From Ligustrum vulgare (Eukaryota; Streptophyta; Magnoliopsida; Lamiales; Oleaceae), in NCBI GenBank assembly GCA_963555705.1, contig OY743169.1:6820014-6884013 (forward strand): a DNA stretch of 64,000 nt, read 5' to 3'. The translations under genes and the position numbers were made by a program. The number at the start of each line of letters is the position of its first letter. Positions within the stretch are counted from its first letter, which is position 1. Under the pieces are notes generated by a model, which was not told the DNA's origin, did not search any database, and saw only the letters and a list, made by a program, of their open reading frames with translations. This document shows, in pieces, positions 1 through 11,134 of the stretch.

Positions 1-2036
1 TAGGCCGCACAACCAAATACTCTAAGGTGTGACAAATCTGGAGGTTTCCCAGTCCACAATTCTTGAGAAGTCTTAAAGTCAACAGTACTAGAAGGTGACC
101 TATTTATCAAATAGGCAGCGGTACAAACAGCTTCACCCCAAAAGCCTTTAGCTAACCCCGAACTAATCAGCATGCATCTAACTTTATTCATTAAAGTCCG
201 ATTCATCCTCTCAGCTACCCCATTCTGCTGGGGGGTAGATCTTACAGTCCTATGCCTTCTGATACCTCTATCCTTGCAGAAGGTATCGAACTCAAAGTTG
301 CAAAACTCTAGACCATTGTCCGTCCTAAGAGTTCTTACACTTTTCCCCATTTGTTTCTCAACCAAGGCAATCCAGGACTTGAACTTACCAAAAGTGTCAG
401 ATTTGGATTTAAGGGGATACACCCAAACTTTCCTCGAGTAGTCATCAACAATAGATAGGAAAAATCTACTACCTCCATTTGTAGGATGTTTTTCTGGTCC
501 CCACAAATCAGCATGAATGTATTCTAAGGGTCTGTTAGTGTTGTGTTCACCTATCCCAAAGCTAACCCTGTGTGACTTTCCTAGAACACACGTCTCACAA
601 AAGCTTAAAGGTATAACACTATCCTTTCCTAGTAAACTCTGATCACTAAGACACTTCAACCCCTTGTTTCCTATGTGTCCCATCCTTTTATGCCAAAGAT
701 CTGATCTATCTTCATAAGTTGTAGATAATGCAGACTCGTAGGCCTTTAACGCTTTACCTTCAAGGATATACAATCCATTCCTCTTGGGACCTTTCATAAC
801 AACTAGAGAGCCTTTACTCACTTTCATAGTACCGAAATGAGATCTGTACTCATAACCCTCATCTTCCAAAATGCCCAAGGAAATGAGGTTCCTCGCAAGG
901 CCCGGGACATACCTGACATTCAGAAGAGATCTGATCATGCCATCATGCATCCTAATAGCAATATCACCAACTCCTTCCACAGTCTGTGTATAGTTGTCCC
1001 CCAAGTACACTTTCCTAGGCTTAACTTCTCTATAGTTATAAAACCAAGATTTAACAGGACTCATATGGACAGTGGCACCCGAGTCTAAAACCCACTCACT
1101 GTCAAAATCAATTTCAGACACATTCATCGCTTGTGGTCTATAAAGGGTATTGTCGACATTATCATCATCAAATGTCACAGTCATCATATGAAGACTATCA
1201 AAAGCATCACCTACAGCAACTAGGTTCTGATCATCACTCTGCTGAGGTCTATGTTTCTTCTTAAAGTCATCACAGTCTCTTTTGAAATGTCCAATTTTAC
1301 CACAATAGTAGCATTTCTTAACACTCTTATCCCGAGACTTGGACCTACCCTTCGATTTTCCTCTACCCTTCTTCGTTTGGAAGTGGTTTTCTCTCGACTC
1401 TCTCGACTCATTTCTCCCTCTAAAACCACTAAACAAACTCTCTTCCCTCGAGCTGCTACCCCTTGACTCCCTCTTCATCTCGAGCTCCCTAGCCCTTAAA
1501 GCCTCAACTACAATATCTAAGGTCACAGTGTCCCTAGCATATGTGATAGCATTCCTAACATCTCTATAAGATTCAGGCATGGCATTTAGCATAATAGCAG
1601 CGAGATATTCATCATCAAATTTCTTTCCATTGTGGGTCAAACACTTGACAAGACTGTTAAACTCACTCAAATTAAATTCAAGATCCTTTCTTTGATCCAA
1701 TTTATAGTTGAAAAGTTTTTGAATTAAGTGAATCTTCTTCGTTAAAGATTTTGTCAAAAAAAGTTTGTCAAGTGCTTCCCACAAATCTTTAGCAGTCGTA
1801 TGCTTTTCAACTTGTCCCACTATATCATCAGATAAATGCAATATTATACAACTATGTGCAATTTCATTCATCTCAGCAATTTCATCAGGTTTATCTAACA
1901 ATGCTTTTGAATAAGTACTAGGGTCCTCAAGTGCTTTAGAAACTCTTTGTTGAATTAAAATAGCCTTCATTTTTTGCTTCCAAATGGAATAATCTCCCTT
2001 ACCGTTAAATTGTGACAATTCAACACGAGAACCCAT
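1..2036 (-). CDS. copia gag-protease-integrase polyprotein, partial (C-terminal part off window)
   Basis: The frame starts at the ATG at 2034-2036 (MGSRVELSQFNGKGDYSIWK) and stays open for about 678 codons to the window edge. Residues 1-230 are a gag of the UBN2/retrotransposon type. A CCHC knuckle (CYYCGKIGHFKRDC) lies near residue 245, the aspartic protease motif DSGATVH near residue 320, the pre-integrase HHCC region (LWHKRMGHIG, CETCVLGK) near 460-500, and integrase motifs DLWGP, RTDNG and NGVAER after that. The three integrase acidic residues are all present. The polyprotein packages element RNA, matures it and inserts the cDNA into the genome. Reverse transcriptase and RNase H would follow to the left. 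The ATG was chosen because it opens the conserved gag start and sits after the leader. Confidence 0.88.
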   Translation of the reverse strand, partial: MGSRVELSQFNGKGDYSIWKQKMKAILIQQRVSKALEDPSTYSKALLDKPDEIAEMNEIAHSCIILHLSDDIVGQVEKHTTAKDLWEALDKLFLTKSLTKKIHLIQKLFNYKLDQRKDLEFNLSEFNSLVKCLTHNGKKFDDEYLAAIMLNAMPESYRDVRNAITYARDTVTLDIVVEALRARELEMKRESRGSSSREESLFSGFRGRNESRESRENHFQTKKGRGKSKGRSKSRDKSVKKCYYCGKIGHFKRDCDDFKKKHRPQQSDDQNLVAVGDAFDSLHMMTVTFDDDNVDNTLYRPQAMNVSEIDFDSEWVLDSGATVHMSPVKSWFYNYREVKPRKVYLGDNYTQTVEGVGDIAIRMHDGMIRSLLNVRYVPGLARNLISLGILEDEGYEYRSHFGTMKVSKGSLVVMKGPKRNGLYILEGKALKAYESALSTTYEDRSDLWHKRMGHIGNKGLKCLSDQSLLGKDSVIPLSFCETCVLGKSHRVSFGIGEHNTNRPLEYIHADLWGPEKHPTNGGSRFFLSIVDDYSRKVWVYPLKSKSDTFGKFKSWIALVEKQMGKSVRTLRTDNGLEFCNFEFDTFCKDRGIRRHRTVRSTPQQNGVAERMNRTLMNKVRCMLISSGLAKGFWGEAVCTAAYLINRSPSSTVDFKTSQELWTGKPPDLSHLRVFGCAA

Positions 2037-3005
2037 AATGCAAATAATGAAAAAATTCAAACAGGTTAACACAAAGCAATTACCCACACTCAAATGCAAG
2101 ATCAAACCAATTTCACCAAAATTACTCTTCAAGATGATCACACAAATAATATAATAACAAGTAATACACGACAATTTCAAGAAATTAAGCACGTAGTCAA
2201 ATTCCAATCCTATGTGAGTTCACCAACAAGCAATGGTTACCGGCAAGGTAACCCCCAACACTATGTAGCCACCTCACAATAGCCTCTAGAATATGAAATA
2301 CATAATGAAAATAAGGGATAGCCAATGCAAACCGAGCGGACTTTTCAATGTCCGTATAATCAAGAGTTGATTTTGCAAAATGGACTTCGGAAATGGAACG
2401 AGCAGGTCGAGCTGAAGATTCTGTCGGAAAATGCCTCGCCGGACCGCCGCCGGACCACCGCGCCGGAGTTCTACCGCCCCTGCCGGAAAATTCTCAAAAA
2501 ACACAGAAAGATGCTCCTCGTCGTCACGAATCCAACGGTGGTGACCGTTTCGCGATTGGAGCTCCCTACCGGCCGGAATCGCTGTTTTTCAGTTTACCAA
2601 CATTTTCTTCTCCGGCGAATAACTTCTGTTTCAACCGTCGGATTGCCACCAAATTTCAGGCGAGTCTTCTCCTCAAAGAGCCCGTTCTAATGGCGGTGGC
2701 CGATCGTCGATCGGAGTTCTGGATCGGCCGGAATCCCACTTTTTCAGTCCGGTTTTCACAGCTTTCTTTCGCCGTTTGCCGCCGTCTCAGCCACCGGAAT
2801 TGCTCCACCTTCTGGTCGAGTGTTCTCCACGATGAGGCGGTTCTTTTGGTGTTGGTCTTGCTCCGATTGGTTGGCCGGAGGTCGGGTTTTTGAAACGGGT
2901 CAGTGATTTTTTTTTGATTTTTTTTTTTTTTTTCTTTCTCTCCTCCTTGCTTCCAGCGGTCTGTGCTTCTCCTCTTGCTTTCTTTAGCCCAGCTACTTCA
3001 CCATA
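2037..3005 (-). other. leader of copia-1 between primer site and gag
   Basis: This stretch is untranslated leader of the element. The part from about 2340 to 2900 is clearly GC-richer than its surroundings, with repeated CCGGA/CGCCGG words. An antisense frame of 166 codons (2393-2893, plus) reflects that composition; I see no protein family in it. Confidence 0.6.
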
Positions 3006-3017
3006 GCTCTGATACCA
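3006..3017 (-). promoter_or_regulatory. primer-binding site (initiator tRNA-Met) of copia-1
   Basis: On the minus strand the sequence is TGGTATCAGAGC, complementary to the 3' end of plant initiator tRNA-Met. It lies two bases downstream of the 5' LTR end, the expected position for minus-strand priming. Confidence 0.85.
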
Positions 3018-3019
3018 TT

Positions 3020-3411
3020 TGTTGAGCTCCCAAGCTCCTTTTCACAGATTGAAGAAGAAGACCCAGCACAAGAAGAATGTCCAGCAAGAACGATCCCAGC
3101 AGCCTTGTTCTTGTTCCTTGTTTGAGCTCAGTTTATGACCACTTAAACACACCGGAACATGACACCGTCGTCCTCGAGAAATGGCAACCGGATCTAGGTT
3201 CGCCGGAGGTAGCAAGATTTCGCCGGAGATATTGGACCTCTCCCACTTCTACCTCTCCACCCAAGAATGTGCCAAGTCTCTTTGAAACAAGAAAGGTTTC
3301 CCCCTCTTATTCAAAATTCAAATCCCATGGGTAAGTGAAGTCCCAATCATAGGGTGCCATGTGGATTAAGTGGACCACCACTATATTCCACAGAACCCAA
3401 ATGCATTAACA
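3020..3411 (-). repeat. 5' LTR of copia-1
   Basis: The inner end is fixed by the primer site. On the plus strand the LTR begins TGTTGAGC and the outer end is taken at TTAACA, giving 392 bp with imperfect TG...CA inverted ends. The outer boundary is inferred because the partner LTR is off the window. Confidence 0.6.
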
Positions 3412-3800
3412 TACGCACCGAGTGGGCCCTCAGTAGACATCACCAAAATGTCACTTCGTTTTGCAAACAAAGTCTATGAGGAAAGAAAATAAAAGATATG
3501 TCATTAGTATTTTAAATGAAGACTCAATAACATACCCAAGAAAAAACAAGTGTACTGACTTAGTACTGTTTTCCACTGAATTCCAAAAAGTAAGCACGAG
3601 AGATCTCTTGCAGAGACTAATTGAACATTTGAAATCTAAAAAGCAAATATAAAGATTTTACAAAAACTGCTATTTCATGGTTCTTGCCAATAAATAATGC
3701 TTATATATCTAGAAACTGGGAAAAAAAATAAATAAATAAAAATTCACCTACAAGTTCATACAGAATAAAGTATGGATGGAAGAAAGAAAATCCATATCAC
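3412..3800. other. no gene seen; AT-rich remnant of a cereblon-like intron
   Basis: This lies between the copia-1 LTR and the last recognisable exon of the cereblon-like pseudogene. The exon ends at 3801 with a GTGATA donor on the minus strand, so this is probably intron sequence. I find no matching downstream exon in it. Confidence 0.4.
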
Positions 3801-3828
3801 CTGCTGCCTTTTGAGCTAGAGAATATGA

Positions 3829-4857
3829 TGTTGGAAAATATATTTGACAATTGATTTTCACTTGAGTAAATGTGAAATTGATCCCACATTGATTGAAAAT
3901 TGGGATTTGAAGAGGAGCCTTAAAAGGGATTACAATCCTACATTGGTTAGAAATGGAAAAGTGGGAATCAGTGGAGGCTATAAATAATAGTTCCATCCCA
4001 CATTGGAAAATGGAAAAATGTGGAAATGTTGGGAATGCTTAAATAGTTATCCTACATAAGATAGAAATGAGTTTGTGGACCAATTTATATATGGTTAACA
4101 ATTTGTAAGGTGTAACCATTTGTTGCATAGAGACTCCTCCATGGCCTACGCGCCCGCAGGGGGGGTGCAAATCTTGGACCGACTTGGCCTTCGAGCCTTG
4201 AACTTGTGTGCGGGCGCGACCTGCGTACACGAATGTCGGACCGAACGAGTCAAAAATTGGCCACAAAGTGCAAGCCACGTTTTGGAATTTTGTTTTGAAT
4301 TTTTCATTTAAAACATAACTCCAAACTGATTTCCATTCAAACTGTAACTCCAAAAACGCCTGGAGTAAGTGCAGAATTCAACTGCAGTTGTAACTCCAAA
4401 ACGTCTGGAGTAAATACAGAATTCAACTGCAGTACTAAATGCAAAGGCTCCTCCCTGCCTATATATAGAGCAACAATTCCTTCAGTCTAGACAACACAAC
4501 AACCACGAAAATCTCTCTGCATTTGTCTATCCAGCTTCCTGCCTTCCTTCTTCCAGTCTTGGTGATTCTGTTCAAGCACATTTTCCGTTCGCCTGCACAG
4601 CTGCAATTCCAGCCGCTGTATCCTGGGAAGCAAGCGCTCGAGTTACTCCGGTGAGAGGGCGAATATTGCTTTAAGGACACTGTGTTGAACACAGGCCCCG
4701 GCTCCAGCATTCATTTTGTTTACTGCTCAAAAACATTTTGTTTACTGCTTACTGTGAATTATTTCTATCTTACTATATACAGCTTACTGTATATTTTCTG
4801 TTTTACTTACAATCTGCAAATACTTTATTAGTAAACTGTTTAACAAGTTATGTTACA
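3829..4857 (+). mobile_element. solo LTR inserted in an exon of the cereblon-like gene
   Basis: The 1029-bp segment starts TGTTGG and ends GTTACA. It is flanked by an exact 5-bp duplication, TATGA, at 3824-3828 and 4858-4862. Removing it rejoins the minus-strand reading MYDSY-SLAQKAA, so the empty site can be reconstructed. A TATATATA box at 4460-4467 sets the plus orientation. No internal retroelement sequence remains, so it is a solo LTR left by LTR-LTR recombination. Confidence 0.88.
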
Positions 4858-5653
4858 TATGAATCATACATGTGGTAAACCCACCCGGGCCAGAAGGCTC
4901 TAGGAACATCACGAAGCTGGCCTATAGGGTACTTCTCCTGTTTCACTATGTCGCAAAGTTGTATATCTGGAAAGATTGTTTTCCCAACCCCTAGACTAGC
5001 ATCTTCATTCCTTTTGCTATGTTTCGTATGCTTCATCAGCTTCATATCATTGTCTAACTGAGATCTTCCAGGTTGGCATCCCAAATCTCGCCCAAATTGC
5101 TCGTCGTCACTACTTGTTGACTCATCAACTGTGTCGAGCCATAACAAGAACAAAGAACAGATTAGTGCAACCTTCTTTCTATTTCTGAAAGAAGCCTCTC
5201 AAAATTTCCCTCCGACATTGCATCAGAATAATTTCCATCCTCATAATTATTTGGTTTAGGTTGCACTTTTAATATACCATCGATACACAAGTTCCTTAAT
5301 GGAGCAAGTTTACCAACTGCCTCACGCAGTGTTCTCAGTGGAAAATCTTCTTGAATTATTTGAACTTCTCCAACAAGCTATTGACAATAAAGTAATGAGC
5401 ATAATTCAAAGTCAACATTGCAAGAACAGCATTTATAAATTGATCAGGCATGTAGCAGTTACTCACTGCTCCATTGTCATCAGTCCAACGGCGCCTAAGA
5501 CAAAAACGCTGCTGGCCACAGGTAACAACATTTACAGTGCCATCTACAAGCTTTCGATATTGCTTAATCTGTCATTCAAATAGAAATCAAGCACAACTGC
5601 TGGTTCATACCAGAACATAACGTTCAGAATTTACTAAACAAATTTGGTAGTTG

Positions 5654-6401
5654 TGATGTGAACCTCTTTAGTGTTTGGACCAAAAATTCCCACAATTATC
5701 TAATACCAAACTCAAGAAAGTTAAAGTGGTAAAATAAATAATGAACACATTAACCCAAGTTTAAATCTAACCCAAAATTCAAGGATTAAACTAACCATAT
5801 CTCAATAGGTATCAACTAAAAAAATTTCAAGGTGGTGAAAAATAAACAACAAATACAAGAATAATAATACTCAAGCAAAGTTGATTAAATTCTAAGAAGA
5901 AACAAGATAAAAGAGTTTTACCTCAACTCAAAGAGGAGTCTCACAAGACCAAGCTCTCAAGACCATTCAATGAACATCACAAGTTAATCTAGGTTTGAAA
6001 TGAAAAAAATGTGTATATATTGTACAAAAATTGGGCCAAAAGAGCAATTCTAAAAATTGCAAGAAAACCCCAATTTTTCAAAAACAGCGTGTTTCGGTCG
6101 ATCACATGATCGACCGAAATGGAAATTTCGGTCAACCAATCCTTAGCCGAACGCGACTAAGGCTGAACCCCAAAATATTTGCAGAGTTTCGATCGACTGA
6201 ACGATCAATCGGAATGACTTTCGGTCGACCGAAATTGGCTGGGTTCAATTTCTCCTTATTTTTGGCTCCAACTTGATTCTTGACTTGTTTTTCTTGACTT
6301 TTATTACTTGTTTAGCCTCGAATCTTGAACATCTTCGGCGTCGGATCTCGTCATGGGTCTCAGGGCACGCACATCGATGTTTGACTTCTCAGTTCTCATC
6401 A
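5654..6401 (-). repeat. 3' LTR of gypsy-1
   Basis: On the plus strand it begins TGATGTG and ends CTCATCA; its partner at 10402-11134 is clearly homologous throughout. Near 6092-6119 it holds a 13-bp inverted repeat (TTTCGGTCGATCA, spacer CA, then its complement). Confidence 0.82.
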
Positions 6402-6413
6402 TCCCCTCCCTCT
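6402..6413 (-). promoter_or_regulatory. polypurine tract of gypsy-1
   Basis: On the minus strand it reads AGAGGGAGGGGA directly before the LTR start TGATGAG, the usual primer for plus-strand DNA synthesis. Confidence 0.75.
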
Positions 6414-6505
6414 TTAAAATGATTCGACCTCGAATCCTTCTTGAATGCACTATCGTGAGACTCCTTGAACTTTGATCTTGCAACATTGTGGGTCACAGGT
6501 TCGTG

Positions 6506-7048
6506 TTATGAAGTTGGACCCTCGCGATTCTCATCATCTCCTCCATCTCGAAAGAGATTCGACCACGAACTTATACCTACAATAAAAATAGAAAATTCAG
6601 ACACAATAAATGTAACTGAAATTTCATACTCTCCTTGCAAAATCAATTTGTAGGCATTGTCAAGAGCTTGAAATGTGCCAACACCGTATAGTAGCAATTT
6701 TGATTTTATTATATTAGGAACTCGTTCTTTCCTCCAAAGGAACAACATCCAACCACCCGGGTCAAATACAACTCGCATCCGATCTTGGTTCAGATTAGAA
6801 GTGAGTTTTTCAAAATGCGCCCTAAATTGACGCTCATCCTGCTCTATCAGGGGCTCAACCAAATTTTCCTTTTTATGCCCACCTAAACTAACATCTCCAT
6901 CAATAAAAAAATGCATCAATATCAAAAGTGTTAGTAGGCTAGGACCAAAAGCAATATCAAGTGAAGAAAATTTGCTAATAGGATAAGCAATTCCATTGCA
7001 AGAAAATTTAACAACCACAATTTGAGCATAATTTTTATGCAAATGCAC
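6506..7048 (-). pseudogene. gypsy-1 integrase C-terminal remnant
   Basis: An open stretch of about 180 codons. Its C-terminal half keeps the end of gypsy polyproteins: FDPGGWM...LRKERVPN-like, KLLLYGVGTFQALDNAYKL and a VSEFSIF-like segment. In intact relatives this is the integrase C-terminal domain followed by an acidic tail. The N-terminal half is diverged and does not line up with the DDE core. It is a dead gene fragment inside gypsy-1. Confidence 0.6.
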
Positions 7049-7210
7049 AACTTCTCAAAAGAAAAGATTCATCATGTTGATAGCAATGTTGGATTCATGC
7101 CATGTAAAAAAATGCGAAAGTTTAATACCTCTACCAACATCCACAAAATTAGCATAATATCTTTTCTTTAGTCCAAGTAAACCCAATACAAAATCCATAT
7201 AATGATTAAC

Positions 7211-7561
7211 CTAAGGTTTACTAGGAACGTGCAAAGGGGTGCATGAGCCACGAGGCCAAACTTTATATTCAACCCTGTTGTAAGTGATGTGTTGACGAAG
7301 ATTATGAGCAAATGCCACATTGATTTTCATCTTAGGCCAATGAGAATGTTCAACTAGTAAAGTTATGGTGCCCTTAATCCCAAAATGTCCCATGAAGCTC
7401 CCCATATGTGCCTCTCTCACTTGTAACTCGCGCATGGGCCATTTAGGAACAAACAATATAATCCCCCAAAACAAATAACTATTATAATTATAGAGTTCAT
7501 CAATTTTTCTCTCATTACATGATTCAAAAATGTTAAAATTTTTTGGTTGACTAGCATGCAT
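7211..7561 (-). pseudogene. gypsy-1 integrase N-terminal (zinc-binding) remnant
   Basis: The motifs LQVREAHMGSFMGHFGIKGT and HSHWPKMKINV correspond to the region of gypsy integrases with LLVREAH, GHFG and FWPKM. The paired cysteines of the HHCC finger that should follow are degraded, and the frame stops after about 116 codons. No catalytic DDE triad is seen here. Confidence 0.6.
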
Positions 7562-7574
7562 GTCCCTATCATGT

Positions 7575-8210
7575 TCAAAACAAAATGAGTGGACATTTAG
7601 AAAATGTTAGAAGCGAAGTCCTTTTATCATCAAGATATTCCAATAAATTTCTCCCATGGACTCCATCAACTAACAAATTCTTTATAGGGAAAATAGGCAC
7701 ATCAATCATATCTCCACAAAATAGGAGTTCTCCATGCCCATAAAATTTACTATATGCAATATTTTCACAAAAGGATTTGGTACTTAAGCAATTTGGCACA
7801 TGCAAAAAGTTGCATTTACAAATTAAGCACTCATCATGCCAATGATCTTTACAAAATGTTACATTTTCACAAGTCAACAACACACTTGTCAAATCTACCT
7901 CAAGATCATACAACCCTCTAATATATTCAACACACAATAACCTTACATTCAAGAAAATGTTAGGAGCATACCTTATAAATGTTGCATCGGTTATGTCATT
8001 TTCTTTACCTTGTTTGTACTCCTCGTTGTAGGAAAATATTTTCATGAACTTCTTCCAATCGGCATATTGTTGGAGCTCCTTGTTGCCTTGATAAGTTGGC
8101 CTCATGATCTCCTGCAACAAAGAAGTAACCAAGCTAGGGAGGGAATTGTTGGAATATTCAAGAGTAAAGAATATTCTTGGGTGATCTTCTCTCAATTTTC
8201 TTGGTGGCAC
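7575..8210 (-). pseudogene. gypsy-1 RNase H end and linker remnant
   Basis: An open stretch of 211 codons. Its middle resembles the end of gypsy RNase H and the following linker (KKFMKIFSYNEEYKQGKEND corresponds to the family pattern ending in [15 protein letters not shown]). The leading part (NSLPSLVTSLLQEI) comes from the duplicated segment next to it. No reverse transcriptase motif with a DD pair is present, so RT and most of RNase H were lost before this point. Confidence 0.5.
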
Positions 8211-8540
8211 TCATCACTCCCTTACCTTTTTTGGGGTAGGAACCTCAACTCTCAAATTTTCTCTCACCTCTCCTTTTTCTGGAGTCGTAGCTCCAACCCT
8301 CATTTCCTCTCCTTGTTGCCTTGATAAGTTGGCCTCACGATCTCCTGTAACAAAGAAGTAACCAAGCTAGAGAGGGAATTGTTGGAATATTCAAGAGTAA
8401 AGAACATTCTTGGGTGATCTTCTCTCAATTTTCTTGGTGGCACTCATCACTCCCTCACCTTTTCAGAGGTAGGAACCTCAACTCTCGAATTTTCTCTTAC
8501 CTCTCCTTTTTCTGGAGTCGTAGCTCCAACCCTCATTGCC
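8076..8540. repeat. tandem duplication, 233-bp unit, inside gypsy-1
   Basis: The word CTCCTTGTTGCCTTGATAAG starts at 8076 and again at 8309. The two units stay alignable to their ends with scattered single-base changes. The duplication lies where reverse transcriptase coding sequence would be expected. Confidence 0.85.
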
Positions 8541-8825
8541 TCTCCTTTTTCTAGGGACATGGCCCCAACTCTCATGCTCTCATTTTTGTTTTCTTCAATC
8601 TTTCTAATTGAATTTTCTTTTTCTTTTTCTTTTTCTTTTTTTCATTTCTTCTTCATTTCATTTTTCTTTCTTTTTCTCATTTTCTTCCTCAAAATCCTTT
8701 TTGAACTTCATTCGGTCCTTGCATACTTCTTCCGGGCTGAAAGATAGGATAACAACCTTTTTCCCATTCATTTGGAAGCTACACAGGTTCTTCCTCTTAT
8801 CATGTGCCACACTCCTATCACTTTG

Positions 8826-9083
8826 TCAAGGTCTCCCCAAAATTATGCGTGTAGTGTGTATGAGAACTACATCACATATCACTTGGTTACTATAGGTTCC
8901 AATGTTGAAAGTAAGAAGAACTTGTTCACTCACTCTCACTTCCTCATCGTCACCCAACCCTTGCAATACATAAGGATTAGGATGTCTCATAACCGGTAAC
9001 CCCAATTTCTCAACTCTACTAGCACTCACCAAATTAGTGTCAATTTCCTCATCTATCATGAGACTACACGGTTTATCACTCAC
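8826..9083 (-). pseudogene. gypsy-1 aspartic protease remnant
   Basis: About 85 codons with the gypsy protease layout: SDKPCSLMIDEEIDTNLVSA where relatives have a D-S/G-G active site, then VEKLGLP, HPNPYVLQ and a closing IILGRP. The catalytic loop reads IDEEID instead of IDGGSC, so the enzyme would be inactive. Confidence 0.65.
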
Positions 9084-9614
9084 TAGGCACCTAGTGTAGA
9101 AATTATCCCCCCATGTTCCTCCATCTTATTAGTATGGGCTAAAGATTTTGGTGGCCTAGCATTCATCTCCTTCATTACTTCTCTATTTTCACTATCTCCC
9201 CTCCTATGGAATGATGGAGTCTTCATTTTCTCAATATCAACCTTCTCATCCATCCCATCTCCACTCCTATCTACCCACTCTCTTCTTCTTCTACCCATTC
9301 TCCATTCTTCTTCAACTTCCCCTTCATTATCTAACACATCCCCCAATTGACCATCCACCCTTCTTCTATTTTTCCTCACCATTCTCCCAATTTGTTCCCT
9401 ACTCCCATCTCTATACACATTGTTTCCAAATTTGTCCCTCACTCTTCCTTTATTATCCATTCTTTCTCCCTCTCTACTAGTTGATGTACTTCACTCTCTC
9501 GTTTCTAACCTTTCTAACCCTCCCCCACTTTTCTCCATTTTCCTAGCCATGGTGGTTGAAATATTTAGCAACATCTCCTTCAAGTCTTGAGTTTGAGTAT
9601 TTGAATTTGACATG
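9083..9614 (-). pseudogene. gypsy-1 gag remnant
   Basis: The minus strand begins MSNSNTQTQDLKEML at 9614 and, after a stop, continues with a charged stretch ending in EKMKTPSFHRRGD. That resembles the KIPSFQGKND start of the gypsy gag core. The rest of the core and the CCHC knuckle are absent, and the protease follows almost at once, indicating an internal deletion. Confidence 0.45.
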
Positions 9615-10387
9615 GTATGCAAGTGTGAAAGTATTCTCACAAGAAAATATTTCTATCGTGTTTCACTTAAATTTGGCTTTTACCCTCTATTGAGCTCACC
9701 ACTCTTGCCTTTTTCTACTCAAAATATCATTTCTCAAGTTCTCCAAGGAAGGTAATCAACTAAACCATAAAGTATAACTCTTATGAAGTCAAAGATCACA
9801 AACAAGGAAGAAAGAATTTAGAACAAGTAGCAAGTGGAATTTGTGTGCTTGCTATACTCAAAAGGAACAATTGATATGTAGGATAAGATATAAGGAATAC
9901 AATTTTAGCAAGGGAATTGACAAACCACAAATATTTGACAAGGCATAGATGTAGAGCAATTAAGCACAAGAATGTAAATTTTCAATGAGGTAATTTGGAA
10001 AATACTTTGTACTCAATCTTGAAGTGGCTTTGAATGTAGATATTGTGAATAGATGACAACTCCCCAACAACTCAATTGTCGTAATGAATGAATGAACAAT
10101 AATTACCCAATGTATGGAGCAAATGATATATGAGATAAAATGTTGATAACACAATCTCAATAATGGGAATTGGAAAGCCACAAGTAATTAGCAATAAATG
10201 GACATTAAACAACAAAGCACTAATGGAGTATTTTTCTTTGGGATAATTTATCAAACATTTTATGTACACCAATTGGAAAGTGTAGGTTTTGTAGTGAATG
10301 AATAATGGAATTCCCCCAATTTTTTTTCATTTTTTTTTAATAACAACAACAATAATGTAAATGATAGGTTTACCAAATTAGAGCCAA

Positions 10388-10399
10388 GCTCTGATACCA
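10388..10399 (-). promoter_or_regulatory. primer-binding site (initiator tRNA-Met) of gypsy-1
   Basis: On the minus strand it reads TGGTATCAGAGC, two bases from the right LTR, followed by TTGGC as in many plant gypsy elements. Confidence 0.85.
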
Positions 10400-10401
10400 A
10401 A

Positions 10402-11134
10402 TGATGCAAATCCCTTTGATGCTTGGACCAAAAATTTCGACAACTATCTAATACCAAACCCAAGAAAGCTAAAGTAGTAAAATAAAGGATAAACATCTTA
10501 ACCTAAGTTTAAATCTAACCCAAAATTCAAGGATTAAACTAACCCTAACCCAATGGGTATCAACTAAACAAATTTCAAGATGGTGAAAAATAAACAACAA
10601 ATACAAGAATAATAATACTCACGCAAAGTTGATTAAATTCTAATAAGAAACAAGATAAAAGAGTTTTACTTCAACCCAAAGAAGAGTCTCACACGACTAA
10701 GCTCTCAAGAGCATTCAATGAACATCACAAGTTAATCTAGGTTTGAAATGAAAAATGTGTATATATTATACAAAAATTGGGCCAAAAGAGCGATTTCAAA
10801 AATTGCAAGAAAACCCTTTTTTTCAAAAGCAGCGTGTTTTGGTCGACTGAACTGGTCGGCTGAAACTATTTCGGTCGATCACATGGTCGATCAAAATGGA
10901 ACTTTCAGTCGACCAATCTTCAGTCGAACGCGACTGAGGCTGAACCCCAAAATCTATGCAGAATTTCGATCGATCGAAATTGATTGAGTCCAATTTCTCT
11001 TTTTTTTTTGCTTCAACTTGATTATTGACTTTAATTACTTATTTAGTCTCGAATCTTCAACATTTTCGACATCAGATCTCGTCATGGATCTCACGGGCAC
11101 GCACATCGAGATTTGACATTCTCATTTCTCATCA
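10402..11134 (-). repeat. 5' LTR of gypsy-1
   Basis: On the plus strand it begins TGATGC and ends CTCATCA. It aligns with the left LTR over its full length, with many substitutions and small indels, so the insertion is not recent. Confidence 0.82.

Larger units (their letters stand above)
1..3411 (-). mobile_element. Ty1/copia LTR retrotransposon, 5' part (copia-1)
   Basis: Read on the minus strand, the order is 5' LTR, tRNA-Met primer-binding site, a leader of almost 1 kb, then an open gag-protease-integrase frame that leaves the window at its left edge. Integrase directly after protease is the Ty1/copia order. The 3' half and second LTR lie outside, so target-site duplication and age cannot be judged. 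Because the visible 678 codons carry no stop or frameshift, the element looks young. It sits next to the remaining exons of a cereblon-like pseudogene and may have cut off that gene's 3' end. Confidence 0.85.
5654..11134 (-). mobile_element. decayed Ty3/gypsy retrotransposon (gypsy-1) in an intron of the cereblon-like gene
   Basis: Two direct LTRs of about 740 bp (5654-6401 and 10402-11134) bracket 4.0 kb of internal sequence. On the minus strand the element has a tRNA-Met primer site next to the right LTR and a purine tract next to the left one. Flanks AGTTG (5649-5653) and ATTTG (11135-11139) are a possible 5-bp duplication with one change. Recognisable pieces run gag remnant, protease, end of RNase H, integrase. 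The reverse transcriptase core and the gag centre are missing, so it could only have moved with help. Confidence 0.85.

Noticed and set aside
2393..2893. 166-codon plus-strand frame in the copia-1 leader
   Set aside because: It lies antisense to the element in a GC-rich patch with few chances for stop codons, and it shows no domain or plausible start context.
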